Positions 1-12,000 of a stretch of DNA of 64,000 nucleotides are shown piece after piece. The stretch lies in NCBI RefSeq assembly GCF_016808095.1, contig NC_068970.1:21930501-21994500 (forward strand), in the 5' to 3' direction. The position numbers were made by a program, and so were the translations under genes. Numbering within the stretch: the first letter of the stretch is position 1; every line of letters starts with the position of its first letter. The notes beneath the pieces are model-generated. The model was not told the origin of the DNA and ran no database searches. It saw only the letters and a program-made list of their open reading frames with translations. The stretch comes from Vigna angularis. Its lineage: Eukaryota > Streptophyta > Magnoliopsida > Fabales > Fabaceae.

Positions 1-1156
1 AAATCACAAAATGTTATAATGTCAATTGAAAGAGAATGTTAGAATTAATTATAACTTTATTATGTGACTTATTTGATATATTATGATGAGTTCAAATATG
101 ATTTAATAACATATAAGGAACTATTGGTTATTATAAAAAGTTATAATAAATAAAATAAAGGTAAAATAAAACCCAACTTAAAAGACATTGGCTTATAAAA
201 AGGATTAAGATTTTGTTCTTGGTTATTGGACAAGAAAGTTTGAAAAGGAAAAGATAGATTAGGAAAAAAGGAAGTTGAAGAACAAAACTTGAAAAACACA
301 TTCTTATTAGATCTCTCGTATCAATGTTACTATCCTATTATATTTTGTATGTTTTAATAGGTGAAAATCATAAATCTTAATATTTTAAAGTAGTTTTCTG
401 TAATAAATAAAAAATAAAAAAACTACTTACATTATTAACATATAACCTAATCACATAAAACATCTAAGTTTATCATCTTGATTTGTCATTGACTAGGGTT
501 GCCCCTTGTATTTACAAAATTAGATATGTTATGAAAATGTAAATAACCATTACAAGATTGTGTTGTTAGTATATCTATAAGATGATCTGAAGAATATATT
601 TTTGTGCTTTTAGAATACACACAAAATCTGATTTCTTTAACGAGAAACTTTAAAAGCAATTATTCCGTTCTGGGGTGAATTAGTGGAAAGTGCGTTGTAT
701 AGAGTATGGGTTTATGGTATTCCTAGTAGGAGCATGAGATGAAAGAGGATAATGCAATAACTTTGGACACAGAAAATCAGACATAATAATTAACATAAAA
801 ACTGGAACACCAGAGCCTCAATCTTTGTTCCTTTGCCTTAAAAACTTACCAAATTCTTATGTCACATATCCTGCGCATGCTTCATCATCTCATGTATCCG
901 TCAGCATACACCACTGATAAACATTTATTAGAAAAGCTGAGTCTGTGATTATTTTATAACAGGTTCGTTGGATCTGGAGCTTGTGATAATAATTCAAAAA
1001 TGCTAACCAAAGAAACACACTTTGAGGACTGATAGTGTTAAGGGTTGTGTTGTGTTGTGCATGAATGTGGTAAGTAGCTGCTAAAGTGGGACCTGAGAGC
1101 AGCCATGCACATGGCAGCCACACCAGAATCAGAATCAGAATCAGAACCAGAATCTG
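1..1156. other. AT-rich upstream region, no gene seen
   Basis: This is AT-rich sequence without a convincing open frame. The last 200 bases form the likely promoter of the first thaumatin-like gene. They include a short run of CAGAAT-type hexamers at about 1122-1155, just before the TATA tract. Nothing else could be supported. Confidence 0.5.
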
Positions 1157-1165
1157 TATATATAT
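1157..1165 (+). promoter_or_regulatory. TATA box of the first thaumatin-like gene
   Basis: A TATATATAT tract lies about 70 bases before the ATG at 1232. It follows a CAGAAT hexamer run and precedes a pyrimidine-rich leader. The spacing fits a plant core promoter. The call rests on position and sequence only. Confidence 0.5.
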
Positions 1166-1231
1166 TGACTTCACTACTCAGCCAGCCTCCTCCACTAAAC
1201 CCTGTTTCCTACACCTTCAACATTTTCATCC

Positions 1232-2774
1232 ATGACTGCTTCAACTCGGTTGCCTGTCACTCTCATCTTCCTCTTTTTCTCTCACTTTCTTAAAGGTTAT
1301 AATCATATATATCTCCATAAACACCTACATCTAATTCTTATTTTTCACTTTCTGCATTCTCATCACATTCATTTTATTTTCTTTCTTCTGTTTATACTTT
1401 TTCTTTACTATTGTTTTCTCATCCTTCGTTCAATTATAATTCATTGGTGGACAAACAAAGCCATAATGTTAATTAAGAATAAATTGAAGTTTTGGACTAC
1501 TTTTTAAAAGCTTAGTATATTATGTACATATTTGGAGAAAATATTCCATCAAAATTTTAAGAATATAAAATATTCTTAATAATATACCAAGGGAAATATT
1601 ATTTTCTTCATAAAAAAATAATAGAGCTTACTCTTACTAACCATTTTTTTTTAACTTATCCAGGGTCAAATTCAGCGACATTTACGATAGTAAACAAGTG
1701 TAGCTTCCCGGTTTGGCCAGGGATTTTGTCCGGCGCCGGAACGGCGCAACTCGCTACCACCGGCTTTGCCCTGCAACCCGCCCAGTCCCACGCCTTCGTC
1801 GTCCCCACCACCTGGTCCGGCCGCCTATGGGGCCGAACCCTGTGCTCCACGGACTCCGCTGGAAAATTCTCCTGCGTCACCGGAGACTGCGGCTCCTCCG
1901 CCGTGGAATGCAACGGTGGAGGCGCCACCCCGCCTGTCACACTGGCGGAGTTCACCTTGAACGGCGGCGGTGGACTGGATTTCTACGACGTCAGCGTGGT
2001 GGACGGCTACAACCTCCCAATGCTGGTTGAGCCACGGGGGAAACTGCACCGCGACGGGATGCGCGGTGGACTTGAACGGAGGGTGTCCGGCGGAGCTGAA
2101 GGTGAAGGCGGCATCGAGTGGGGAGGGCGTGGCGTGCAAGAGCGCGTGCGAAGCCTTTGGGGATCCGCGGTATTGTTGTAGTGGGCCCTATGCGACGCCT
2201 GAGACATGCAAGGCGAGCTCTTACTCGGAGTTGTTGAAGAGCGCGTGCCCACGCGCCTATAGCTTTGCATACGATGATGCCACCAGCACCTTCACTTGTG
2301 CCTCGGCGAATTATCTCATCACTTTCTGTCCCTCCTCCACCAAAAGGTATAATAAATTAATTATTTTTTTCCATATTAATAATGGTTCTTGTTTTGAAAA
2401 TGATATATTTAATGCTTAAAAAATATGAATAATTTTCTTAAAGATTTAATGTAGGATGAAAGTTGATTAGAAATATTAATAATTTTCTATAGGGTTTGTT
2501 TGTGAGAAAAAGGTAGAGTTGTGTGTAACCTGCAAAGGCAATAGGTGTGTTGAAAGTATTATGCAGAATGTTGTAATTGTGTTTGTTTGTGTGTTGCTAT
2601 GTAAAGAATAAATAAATGTTTATGTTATAATGCAGGTCGATAAAATCAGGAAATGGAAAATTCCCAGTTGCAGTAGATATCTCAGTTGGGCATGGTTATG
2701 GTGAGAAGTCACCGAAGCTAATGATATTAGGTCTTGCGACTGTTTTATTAACAATATGGTGGGAACTGAGTTAG
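1232..2774 (+). CDS. Thaumatin-like protein (PR-5 family), frame disrupted in exon 2
   Basis: Exons are 1232-1295, 1664-2346 and 2636-2774, with GT-AG introns. Exon 1 encodes a signal peptide starting MTASTRLPVTLIFLFF. Exon 2 carries the thaumatin core: a WSGRLWGRT stretch, the family signature around GDCGSSAVECNGGG with TLAEFTL, the acidic-cleft residues in FYDVSVVDGYNLP, and the YDDATSTFTC block. Exon 3 ends in a hydrophobic segment (LMILGLATVLLTIWW), which suggests a GPI-anchor signal and an apoplastic, membrane-tethered protein. The coding exons total 886 bases, one too many. The reading frame shifts at the G run 2036-2040, and read literally it stops at 2179-2181 after about 193 residues. 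Without the extra base the product would be 294 residues. This could be a real pseudogenising indel or a homopolymer error. A paralogue lies at 19379. Thaumatin-like proteins are extracellular, Cys-rich and often defence-related; some bind or cut beta-glucans. The function here is inferred from family only. Confidence 0.85.
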
Positions 2775-5700
2775 GTGATGGAAGCAGTTTCAGTTAGAGA
2801 CTACCTCCCTCTGTAATTCACATTACACAAGAGTTCAGTTTTTATGAACTATTTACGTATACTTGTTTTCTTTGTTGCAAGCTAATGCAATTGTACAGTT
2901 TACAGTATTCAAGTGAGATATTGTGGTGCATTGCATCATGCTTTTCATAATTTCGGACGGGAATATTGTCTTCCATCAATTGCCAAAATGCATCCAACAA
3001 CTTTATCAAACTCAAATGTGTCTAATTATAAATTTAGCTTAATTATTTAGCATTTGAAAATTTGTTGTTTCAAAAAGAAGAATTCATTTTGACTAGACTT
3101 TAGAATATTTTTTTAAGAATTGGAACTGAACCACTTATGACCTATGCATATCGAGTTCATAAAATTGAATGTTCACTTAGAACTCGTTAGGATAAACTCT
3201 AACCATGATCCTAATATTATATTAGAAAGTAGGTTTTTAAGTCTAATTCAACCCCACAAAACCGGTTTGTAAGGTAAGTTTTGCACCTCCTTATAAATTA
3301 TGAATTGGTCTTATCTCTCGTTGAGATGGACTTCCAACATGTTTTATTTTTTAAATAATAAATAATGTCTTTGTGTGTGTAAGTTTTAATTTCAATAAAA
3401 TACAAGTAAATTTTCGTGTATAAGAAAACAGTTTATTAATCAAAAAGTTATTTTCCAGCAAGTGCCTAGATTTAATTCTGTTTTAAATATTAATTGCTTT
3501 ATCCCAAAGAGAGGAATGTTAATAAACGCATTTATAATTCTCTTATTGATTAATATAATTTATATTATTGGCAAATATTATGTGAAATTAATTCATTACA
3601 TGACAAACGAGATTGGTTAAGTAGAGAAAGATTGATTAATATACCTGTTGTCACAAGTTCACCTACTCTTCCTTGTTTTGCTTTTTGTACATCTCTTTTC
3701 CTTTGTTTCTTTTTTGTTTTTAATCCAATAGATTTTTTTTTGTACTCTCTCTTTTTCAGTTTTTCACTTTTTACTTTTGCACTTCATTTTTTTTTCTAAT
3801 TTCCAAATTATAAAATCTAATTTTCAGGATATAAAAAATGAAAAAAGCGAAAAGAGGGGAAAAAATGCAGAAGAAACCCCAATTCTTGGACCATGCAAGG
3901 CTGATCAATCTACCTCTCAAAAGTTCATGTTTTCTGTGTTGTGGGCTTCAAGAATGAGGTTCGGCCTATCACAGGTCCAAGTGGACTATCTTGTACAAGA
4001 ATATGAGTTTTCTTAGGTTTAGTCAATTCCACAGAAAAAATATTTAGAATGTGATTTGTAATTTTTTAATTTATATTTCAAAGATCTATTACAATTGTAA
4101 CCATTAAATAAACTTAGAAAAATAATAATTTATTATTAAATACAAGTGAACAAAGAACTGCAAGAAAAAACAATACTAAAGAAACCTGTGAGAATCTAAT
4201 TATACTCATAAACATATAAGATTGATAAAATAATAAATAAAAATATTTATATTTAACATAAAAATAATACTATACCATAATAAAAAATTACAAATAATTT
4301 ATGAGACAAGACAAATAATTCACACTTTGAAGAGTTATGCATTATGTAAGACAAACATATGTTGACCGACAAACTTAAATGTTCAATTTCTTCGTAGTTT
4401 TTCATCAAAGAATATCCATTCAACTCGTTATGATTTCATATATAAATATAGGTTGAAATTTTTACAATGAGTAAAAATAAAAGAGTTGAATAATGTATAA
4501 AAAAGAAACTTACAAACATTAATTTTAAAGTTTTATATTAAAGATGATACCAAATCTCTCAATATAATGAACTCATTCTTGAAATTAAATCTTCCTTGTC
4601 TCTCAACAATCTCTAAATAAAAATGCATATGCAAGAATAGGTTTCCTTTATCGTTTTCATTTTTCTTTCTTTCTAACAAATCCATGTCCCTGTCACTGTT
4701 ATATTTACTCCTCAACAAATAGTTCCCAAGTTTATCAAAAAGAATTATACTCGTCGATCACCAAGACTACTAATCAAACCTAAAGTTTTTCGTACTATAC
4801 TTTGTCACCTTTACACCAAGTCACTTGCATCTGTCCTTCTTTCTCATGCATGCAACTTTATTATATGAAAAATGATACCACGCACTTAAATTCCAAAACA
4901 ACATTTTGTGTTTTCTCACACTGTGACCTAATTTGATTTCCATATATTGTAATTATATGGTTCTTCTTTTTTATTCTCTCAGTTGTAGAATTGGGTCAGA
5001 GAGGACGCGAGGATTTATTTTTAGATTACAGATGAATGAATTTGACAGTACTGAATTTCTAAATTTTAAAATTTTATTTGAAAAGCTTGAAACATGAGAG
5101 TAAACAAATGAGTAAAAACGTGTACGAACTAAAGGGAGAAACAGACTAAAGTCACTTTAGAGAAGAATTAATTATATTTATAATTATTTTCGTAGGGTAG
5201 TATTAAAAAAAAAATCCATGCAACTTTTTCCATATCTTCCATTTTTGCTTTTTCACCTTTTCATTTCCTTCCTTTGACCCTTCTTTTAATCTTTTACGTT
5301 TTAATATTATGCAATAGAAACCTTTTCACATTTTGTTCACCGTCGTCCCTATCTCCATTTCAACGTGCAAATAAATTAAACCAATTGTGCATTAGCTAAC
5401 GTTAGGTTAACGAGGCTAATGAATATGGAAAGCACTTTTCGCTTTTTGTATCAAACATGCTGATCTGCTGCTGATGCAAATCTTTATTAAAGAAGTTAAG
5501 AGTGCATGCAAAACCAGAAGAAAAGGTGTGTGACGACGATGACGATAAAATAAAGTTAAAAAAAAGAAGAAAGAAATCTTATCCACATCACTACTTTACA
5601 CGACATGTAAGCGAATAATGGAACGATGAATACGTCGACACTGTCGTTAAATTCAACTATCCGATGCTGGCAAAAGCTGCCAGAGTCTTCTTATATTGTA

Positions 5701-6497
5701 AATTCCTTTATAAGCTTTAAGAGGTTATCATATTTATATTTATCAACTATTTCCTTCAAACAATGCTACAAAATAAAATTATAATTACGTAGTCCTTTGT
5801 CATAATATTCCACTTACGTTTCCACCTTTTCAGACGACTTTTTCCTATGTGGGTCGCATTATGCAGTGAGAGTTGGATTGGAACAGTTAACTATAGATAT
5901 CTTCGACCTTTGTTGAAAACAAGAACATGGATTAGGTTTAATGAAGAGAGTGGTGGTGAAGTGTGATTGCGGCTGTAATTTAAGGTAGTTTGGTAGTGTG
6001 TTGACAGAGATGAGAAAATGAGTGAGTGATGGTCTGAATGTGTAGATGTTATGTTTTACTTATGTCTCAATCGTTATCCACTCATATTTCAATTTAACCA
6101 CGTCATTTTTGGAGTTTTGCACACATCAAACACTGACTTTCACATGTCTATAGACCACTTTCAGAGACAAATTGCAGGTAAGATTTGGTGTCAGTGACCT
6201 CAAAAAGGTTAAGAAAAAATATCTGAAAACAAAGTTTTAATTTATTATGTCGTAAAATACTGTGTAGTTTTTTGGCGTGCTTGTTTATATTATTAAATAT
6301 ATTAGTTTTGTACCATATTTAGAACAATTTTACTGTTTATATATACCACTTTTTTTTTATTAGAACGTGCTAGACATGAAAATTTTCTTAGAAATAATCT
6401 TTGTATCTCTTGTACTTTATACATTTACTTAAAACTAAAAATTATTTTATTAGAAAAAATTAAGTATAAAATTGAAGTAAATTTATATACTGGTTTA
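2775..6497. other. Intergenic AT-rich region
   Basis: There are 3.7 kb without a gene I can support. The open frames at 3777-4016 and 4533-4718 are short, AT-driven and unlike any family I recognise. The 3' UTR of the thaumatin-like gene presumably occupies the first few hundred bases. Confidence 0.5.
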
Positions 6498-6995
6498 TGT
6501 TGGATAAAATTGTTGACATAATCACGAACAATATTTCCTGATACGTGTAGATTCACTGTCCTTAAGGACTTATCCGCGGTGTATTGCGCAAGTCTCCCAA
6601 GATGCAACAGGAACTTCTCAGAATTTCTAAAGATCTCAGAGCTAGCAAGGATCTCTAAAGAGAGAATAAAATAAACTCAGAATATTTTTAGGAGAAGAAG
6701 AAAAGAGAAAGAATGAAACTAAGACAAGAGAGAATGAGAGAAGAATGATTCTGATAATGTGTTTTGGAGTGAAGGAAGTGCTCTATTTATAGAGTTCATG
6801 GATCAGGCCCATAACATAAAAATCTCTTAGAAAATTATTTTTTAATAAATATTAACGTTGCTAAACGTTGGCAACAAGGCACTTTGGAAATATCTTTAAA
6901 ACCAACCGTTAAAAGCAAACTTGCGATCCAAGCTCGAGAGAAAGCTTCCGCTTTTGATGGCACAACTTTTGCAATATTATATTAAAATAATAACA
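6498..6995 (-). repeat. 3' LTR of a Ty1/copia remnant
   Basis: On the - strand the LTR begins TGTTATTA at 6995, directly after a purine-rich AGGGGAT tract. It ends near 6498, where the + strand reads TGTTGGATAAAATTG. Inside, around 6783-6797, the - strand shows a CTCTATAAATAGAG promoter-like TATA box. The LTR lies downstream of RNase H-coding sequence of the same orientation, so it is the 3' LTR. The exact outer end and the target duplication are uncertain. Confidence 0.65.
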
Positions 6996-7641
6996 ATCCC
7001 CTACATATTGCAAAATATAAGAAACAATGATTGGAAGAAAGAAAAGAAGAAAAATCCTAGGTTTTATAAGATGTAATGCATTAGAGCTGGTATAGCAAGT
7101 TATATGAACCAGTCCTAGATCAAGAAACTTAACACACAGTATAGTTGGTATAGCAAGCTATATGAACCAAAGATACTTAAGTGTGTTAGAGGTTTATCAA
7201 TCACAGTACACCCTCACAATCCTTGCTGTTATCGCTGTGATGCGCTTACTAGGCCATGCGCGTGCCCGATATTCATGAGTGCTCTAGAGATCATGCCAAG
7301 ATCTCATGCAAGCGGCCCCACTTGACACTCATATAGGTGATTTCATCAAGTGTATGCTGCAAATCATACACCACCCATAAGGGATATGAAAATCATTAAA
7401 AACTTTGTTTAAACTAAAATTCTTTCACCACATAGACTTTTAATAACAAAGTTTAGCCTCTCGATAATGCAGTCTCTAGCACTTTCACACACCATAGGAA
7501 TGGACATAATTGATTAAAATCAATTTAGTGCTATCAGAACTAACAAGTGACTTGTTTTTACCCATATGAACCTTATTCATGGGATCTCCAATCACAAAGG
7601 TTGGGTTACCATCACTTGTTTGTTTGCAAGTGGCATAAGTC

Positions 7642-7959
7642 TCATTCCCCTATTTCTAATATCATTTGTCTTTCTAGCAGTTTTGTCAGAGGATCTGCTA
7701 GATTCCGTTCTGACTTCACATAATCAATGGAAATAGTTCCACTTTTTAGCAGTTGCTTCACCAAATTTTGTCTCAATTGAATATGTCTAATCTTTCCATT
7801 GTAATTCTTGTTTTTAGCTATAGCTATTGCCGACTGGCAATCACAGTGTATTGATACCGATGGGGTTGGTTTCATTCCTAGTGGAATGTTCGCTAAGAAG
7901 TTTTTCAACCACTCAGCCTCATTACCAGCCATCTCAAGAGCAATAAACTCAGATTCCAT
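7642..7959 (-). pseudogene. Copia RNase H domain fragment
   Basis: The frame starts [17 protein letters not shown], the usual beginning of the copia RNase H core (the E of the catalytic set). It continues through the [12 protein letters not shown] block (catalytic D) and ends with IRHIQLRQN and [15 protein letters not shown]. It lacks the upstream part of RNase H, which lies in the broken stretch to 8065. It sits immediately downstream of the RT fragment on the same strand. It is a remnant, not a host gene. Confidence 0.85.
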
Positions 7960-8067
7960 TGTTGATCTTGCAATAATTGTTTGTTTGGCTGATCTCCATG
8001 TAATCGCACCACCCCCAAGTGTAAATACATAACCATTAGTGGATTTTGTCTCGTCTGAATCAGATAT

Positions 8068-8600
8068 TCAGTTAGCATCATTGTACCCTTCTAGTACAAC
8101 GGGAAATCCACTATATTCAATGGCATAATCTATTGAACCTCTTAAGTATATCATAAGCCTAGCAAGTGCATCCCAATGTTCCTGATTTGGACATTGAGTG
8201 TACCTACTCAGTCTACCTACTGCATAAGCAATATCAAGTCTAGAAAAACTCACTAAGTGCAGTAAGCTCCCAATTATCTGGGCATACTGAAACTGAGATA
8301 ATGATTCTCCTATATTTTTCATTAATTTGGAATTAACATCATAAGGGGTACTCACTGGTGAGGTCATAAAACCTAAACTTCTTAAGAAGTTTCTCAATAT
8401 ATTACTCTTGGGATAGTAATATACTATCTCCCTTCCTTATGATTCTAATACCTAAAAACACATTGGCTTCACCCATGTCTTTCATGTCAAAGTTTGATCC
8501 TAGAAACAATTTAGTTCTAAAATTTAACATGTCATCCACATACAAATATATAATGACACAATCACCATTTTCAAATTTAGAATACTATCAATATCATTAG
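8068..8600 (-). pseudogene. Copia reverse transcriptase C-terminal fragment
   Basis: 8068-8397 encodes the conserved end of copia RT, including the QIIGSLLHLVSFSRLDIAYAV and HWDALARLMIYLRGS blocks. Upstream, in another frame up to about 8590, the DNA still encodes VIIYLYVDDM (the catalytic YVDD) and MKDMGEANVFLGI. A stop and frame change separate the two parts, so the gene is broken. It belongs to the copia remnant with its LTR at 6498-6995. Confidence 0.8.
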
Positions 8601-8720
8601 GTGAAAAGCAAAAATTTATTTTTTCGAGTAATTAAGTAAAAATTACCTACACCTCCACAATTTTAAAATATTTAAGATTGGTAAACGAGAAAATACCTAG
8701 TTGTACTTTTCTCTTTGTAG

Positions 8721-8897
8721 GTAAAGTATACGAAAATTTACTCAAGTACCTCATCTTCTTCGTCCTCATCCGCGGTCCTTACAAATGCGATCAAAAAAGC
8801 CATCGTTGCTGCGAGCACCTTGGCAGCCTCCGGAAGTTATGGGTTTCGCAAATATCATCTGAGTTCTGAAAACAAAGTTTTGATCCTCCGGGATTGA
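8721..8897 (+). other. 58-codon exon-like open frame of unknown origin
   Basis: After a CTCTTTGTAG acceptor-like site, a frame runs 58 codons from 8721 to a TGA at 8895-8897. It encodes a serine run (STSSSSSSAV) and then a compositionally normal stretch containing NAIKKAIVAASTLAASGSYG. It lies between the end of the copia RT and an inverted LTR end, so it may be captured gene sequence or part of another element. I do not recognise the family. It has no start codon of its own. Confidence 0.25.
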
Positions 8898-8938
8898 GTT
8901 GTTGATGTCAGCCATAAGTCCCTAAGATTGTTGTATCC

Positions 8939-9045
8939 TGGAGGGTTTGCGTAATACACCGCAGATAAGTCCTTAAGAACAATGAATCTACACGCCTAAG
9001 GAAATATTGTTCGTGATTGTGTCAGCAATTTTATCCAAAAGTTTA
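8939..9045 (+). repeat. Inverted LTR terminal fragment
   Basis: About 107 bases match the first 110 bases of the LTR at 6498-6995 in inverted orientation. Shared blocks include the TCACGAACAATATTTCC, GTGTAGATTCA and AAGGACTTATC stretches and their complements. The match stops abruptly at about 8939, so only the U5 end of a related LTR is present. Confidence 0.7.
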
Positions 9046-12000
9046 ATATGATGTAATATTGTATGTGTCGTTTAAATTAATGTTTTAATGTAGCGGTTTT
9101 ATAAGATAAGAATAATTAACTTTTTTATTTTAAGCATAGCATGCCAAACGTTGATGTATTAAATTAAGATTAGAGAACATTATGTTTGATTTTCCATTAA
9201 GTCACTCAAAACCCAAATCCAATTTTCTGGTGAACACATAAACTCCCTTCAGAATTTTGGGTGGTGGTGTTTTCTATTTTCATTAATAAATTAATATTTT
9301 TATGGCCATTATTTTGGGCTGAGTTAATTTTTTATGATTAATTATTAATAGTAAATGAATTAAATTGAGCTTTTTGGGAAACAAGTAATAAGATAACAAC
9401 TATTTAAAAACATATATCTAATAATTTTGCCTTTTCTTCATTTACCAGAATAAATAATTGTTTGGATTTCTCAGATTTTACACAAATAAAGTTTATAAAA
9501 ATGCAACGACATTTTTAAAATTGTTGAAAATATATAGGTTTCAGTCATGTGAGATCATATAAAAATGTAATGGCCTTTTTTATTTTAATTTTGAAAACAA
9601 CCGATACATGTTATGGAAATATAGGTTTCGGTTACAACCGAAGCCAAAACATCTTCCTTTCTTATTTTGTCTACATATAATTTAATTGTGAAATCAAAAT
9701 ATAATGTCGAAAATAATCAATCTCAAAAGTCTTTTCTATACTTATTATTAGAATTTCATTAGTAAAATATCAAAGATAATTATTTTTTAGTAAATTGTTA
9801 GTGTTAGAAACTGTGAAATAATTATCTAAATAATTAATTGCTACTTTTTCAATCTAATGTTATAAGAGAATCCTGAATAAATATACGTAAGCGGAATAAA
9901 AATATTTTGTAGCTTAATGTCAATAAAAAAAAATGTGAAGAAATTTTGAATATGTTCGCGTAATATGACGTTTCAATAAAAAGATAATATAAGAAAATTC
10001 TATAATAAATAAGATAATATATAAACCATAATAAAAAGTTATATACAATATTTTATCCTAGGAATTTGAGATATTTTACACTTTTAGTTTCTAAACAATT
10101 TATTTGAGAGACAAAATATGTCCCTAAATAATGCATTTGAGCAGCAGAATCTTTCATTTTTTAAAATTTAAGAGATTAATTGTTTCGTTTGGGAAACTAA
10201 GACCGAATTTACTAAAACTAAGGAATAAAACCATAACACTAAATCTTTTGTTAATTAACACATCTTCATTTCTCTGTTATGTAATAAGTAAACTCTGAAA
10301 TTTGATTGATCCAGGGAGGTTAAATTTTAGATTTCGACCAATAAATAATTCCCTACGCCAACTGAGTTCAAATGCAAGCATTAAGTTCAAATTTGTTTTC
10401 TTAAAAGTTTTCTTAAATGTGCAATTGCAATTGCTTCTATATGCTATCTTTTGGAAAATTAATGAATTGATATAGTTTTATTTCTATATTTTCACTTTAA
10501 TTATGTGTACAATGCCTTTTATATATATACCTCTGGGTAGGTCTTCTATTATTGAATGAAAGTTGACTTCACTGTATAATGCTTGGTCAATTGTTTAAAG
10601 ATTATATTTCATTTTCATTTCCCATCTTTTTTCTGAACAATATTGCGTTCAAAAAAATATGTTCTTTCAAAGTTTAAAGGACATGTTTTAAACATGAAAG
10701 TGTATGTCTAAGTCGTGAAGATATTGATTTAATTTTTATATAATAAAGATTTGGTGAATTGTAATAAAATATTCTTCCATATGCTTAATTTGACATAAAT
10801 GTTAATACAGACGAAAGAAAAATAATAAATTAAATTAAATTTATTAATGGATTTTTCAAGAGAGAATGGGATGTTTATTCAGTCATGCAATAATAAGATT
10901 AATCATCAATTATGATACTATTAATGAATCTTTCAAGTAAATTTGAATGAAAAAAAAACACTTATAAACTCAACTTATAAGGTATTGACACCAATTCTAA
11001 TCAAGAATTTTAAGACTATGTGTTTGTTAATTTTCATTTTTATATAATGTTTTCATTCTTTTTTAGTGTTAAATCTAAACTCACTTAAATTATCAATTCT
11101 TACTATATTAAGATTTTAATTACACTACAAGGAAAATGTTTCATTACTTATTATAATGAATTTATATTTTTTTGTCTTTTATATATAAATTTAAGTAACA
11201 TTGATTACATGCCTCATAATTAATTTCCCTCTAGAATATTCAATATTAGTATAGTTGTTTTATTTATAGGTACATGTTTACATTTTGTACATTTGAATAC
11301 ATATTGTCTTTGAACTCTCGTAGAAATTATTGGCACCATTAAGGGGAATGTAGTGGCAAACACAATATTCGTCTTGCTCCCCTATTTATGGGCATAATCT
11401 TTGTTTTATGGTTATGCAAGTATATTTTTACGTGGACGCAAAATAAAACAACTTATCTTCTTTTTAAGAAGTTGTGGAGCCAATTAATATGCATGCAAAA
11501 AGCTGAATTTCTCTTGTATTTCATTCTTTCGATTTGTTAGTGTCTAACTTTTTATTGTTTTGACGGAATGCTAGCGTTGAACTTAGATGGTGGATCATGG
11601 AGGTCCCAATTGTGCAATAGGAAATAGAGAATAAAGCTTCCTCTAAATGCAAAATGTCTTAATGTAATCCACTCTCATAAATATATATTAAATCTTACAA
11701 ACTAAAAATGTTAGACTATATGAGTTATTATAAGATAATTAATATTATACTTAGACAGTGCATATATTAACAAATTCACTATTAGTGAAAATACCTTCTT
11801 ACATGCAACATGTGAATTATGATATTGGTTATTCTACTCGTTTTGCTGATATATAAGTTAATAATTGAACATTAATGTTAGAGAGAATTAAGTTTGGTTT
11901 AAAGTTTATATTTTAATATTTTATTAGTTTCGTTCAAAGTATATTTTAATGAGATTTGTTATTTGTTGAAATTATTGTGTCAATTGTCATTAGATAATAT

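Larger units (their letters stand above)
6498..8600 (-). mobile_element. 5'-truncated Ty1/copia retrotransposon remnant
   Basis: Read on the - strand, the order is part of reverse transcriptase, RNase H, an untranslated stretch with two TATAGCAAG-containing repeats (about 7089 and 7147), a purine tract and an LTR. The RT catalytic YVDD box is encoded near 8529-8552. The rest of the pol gene, gag, the primer-binding site and the 5' LTR are missing. Frame breaks between about 8397 and 8420, and at 8065, show that it is dead. The conserved order and residues make the Ty1/copia assignment firm; the subfamily is not assigned. Confidence 0.85.

Noticed and set aside
9500..9660. Short inverted-repeat element around the GGTTTCGGTT palindrome
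   Set aside because: Only a 22-base near-palindrome is visible. No matching outer ends or target duplication could be found.
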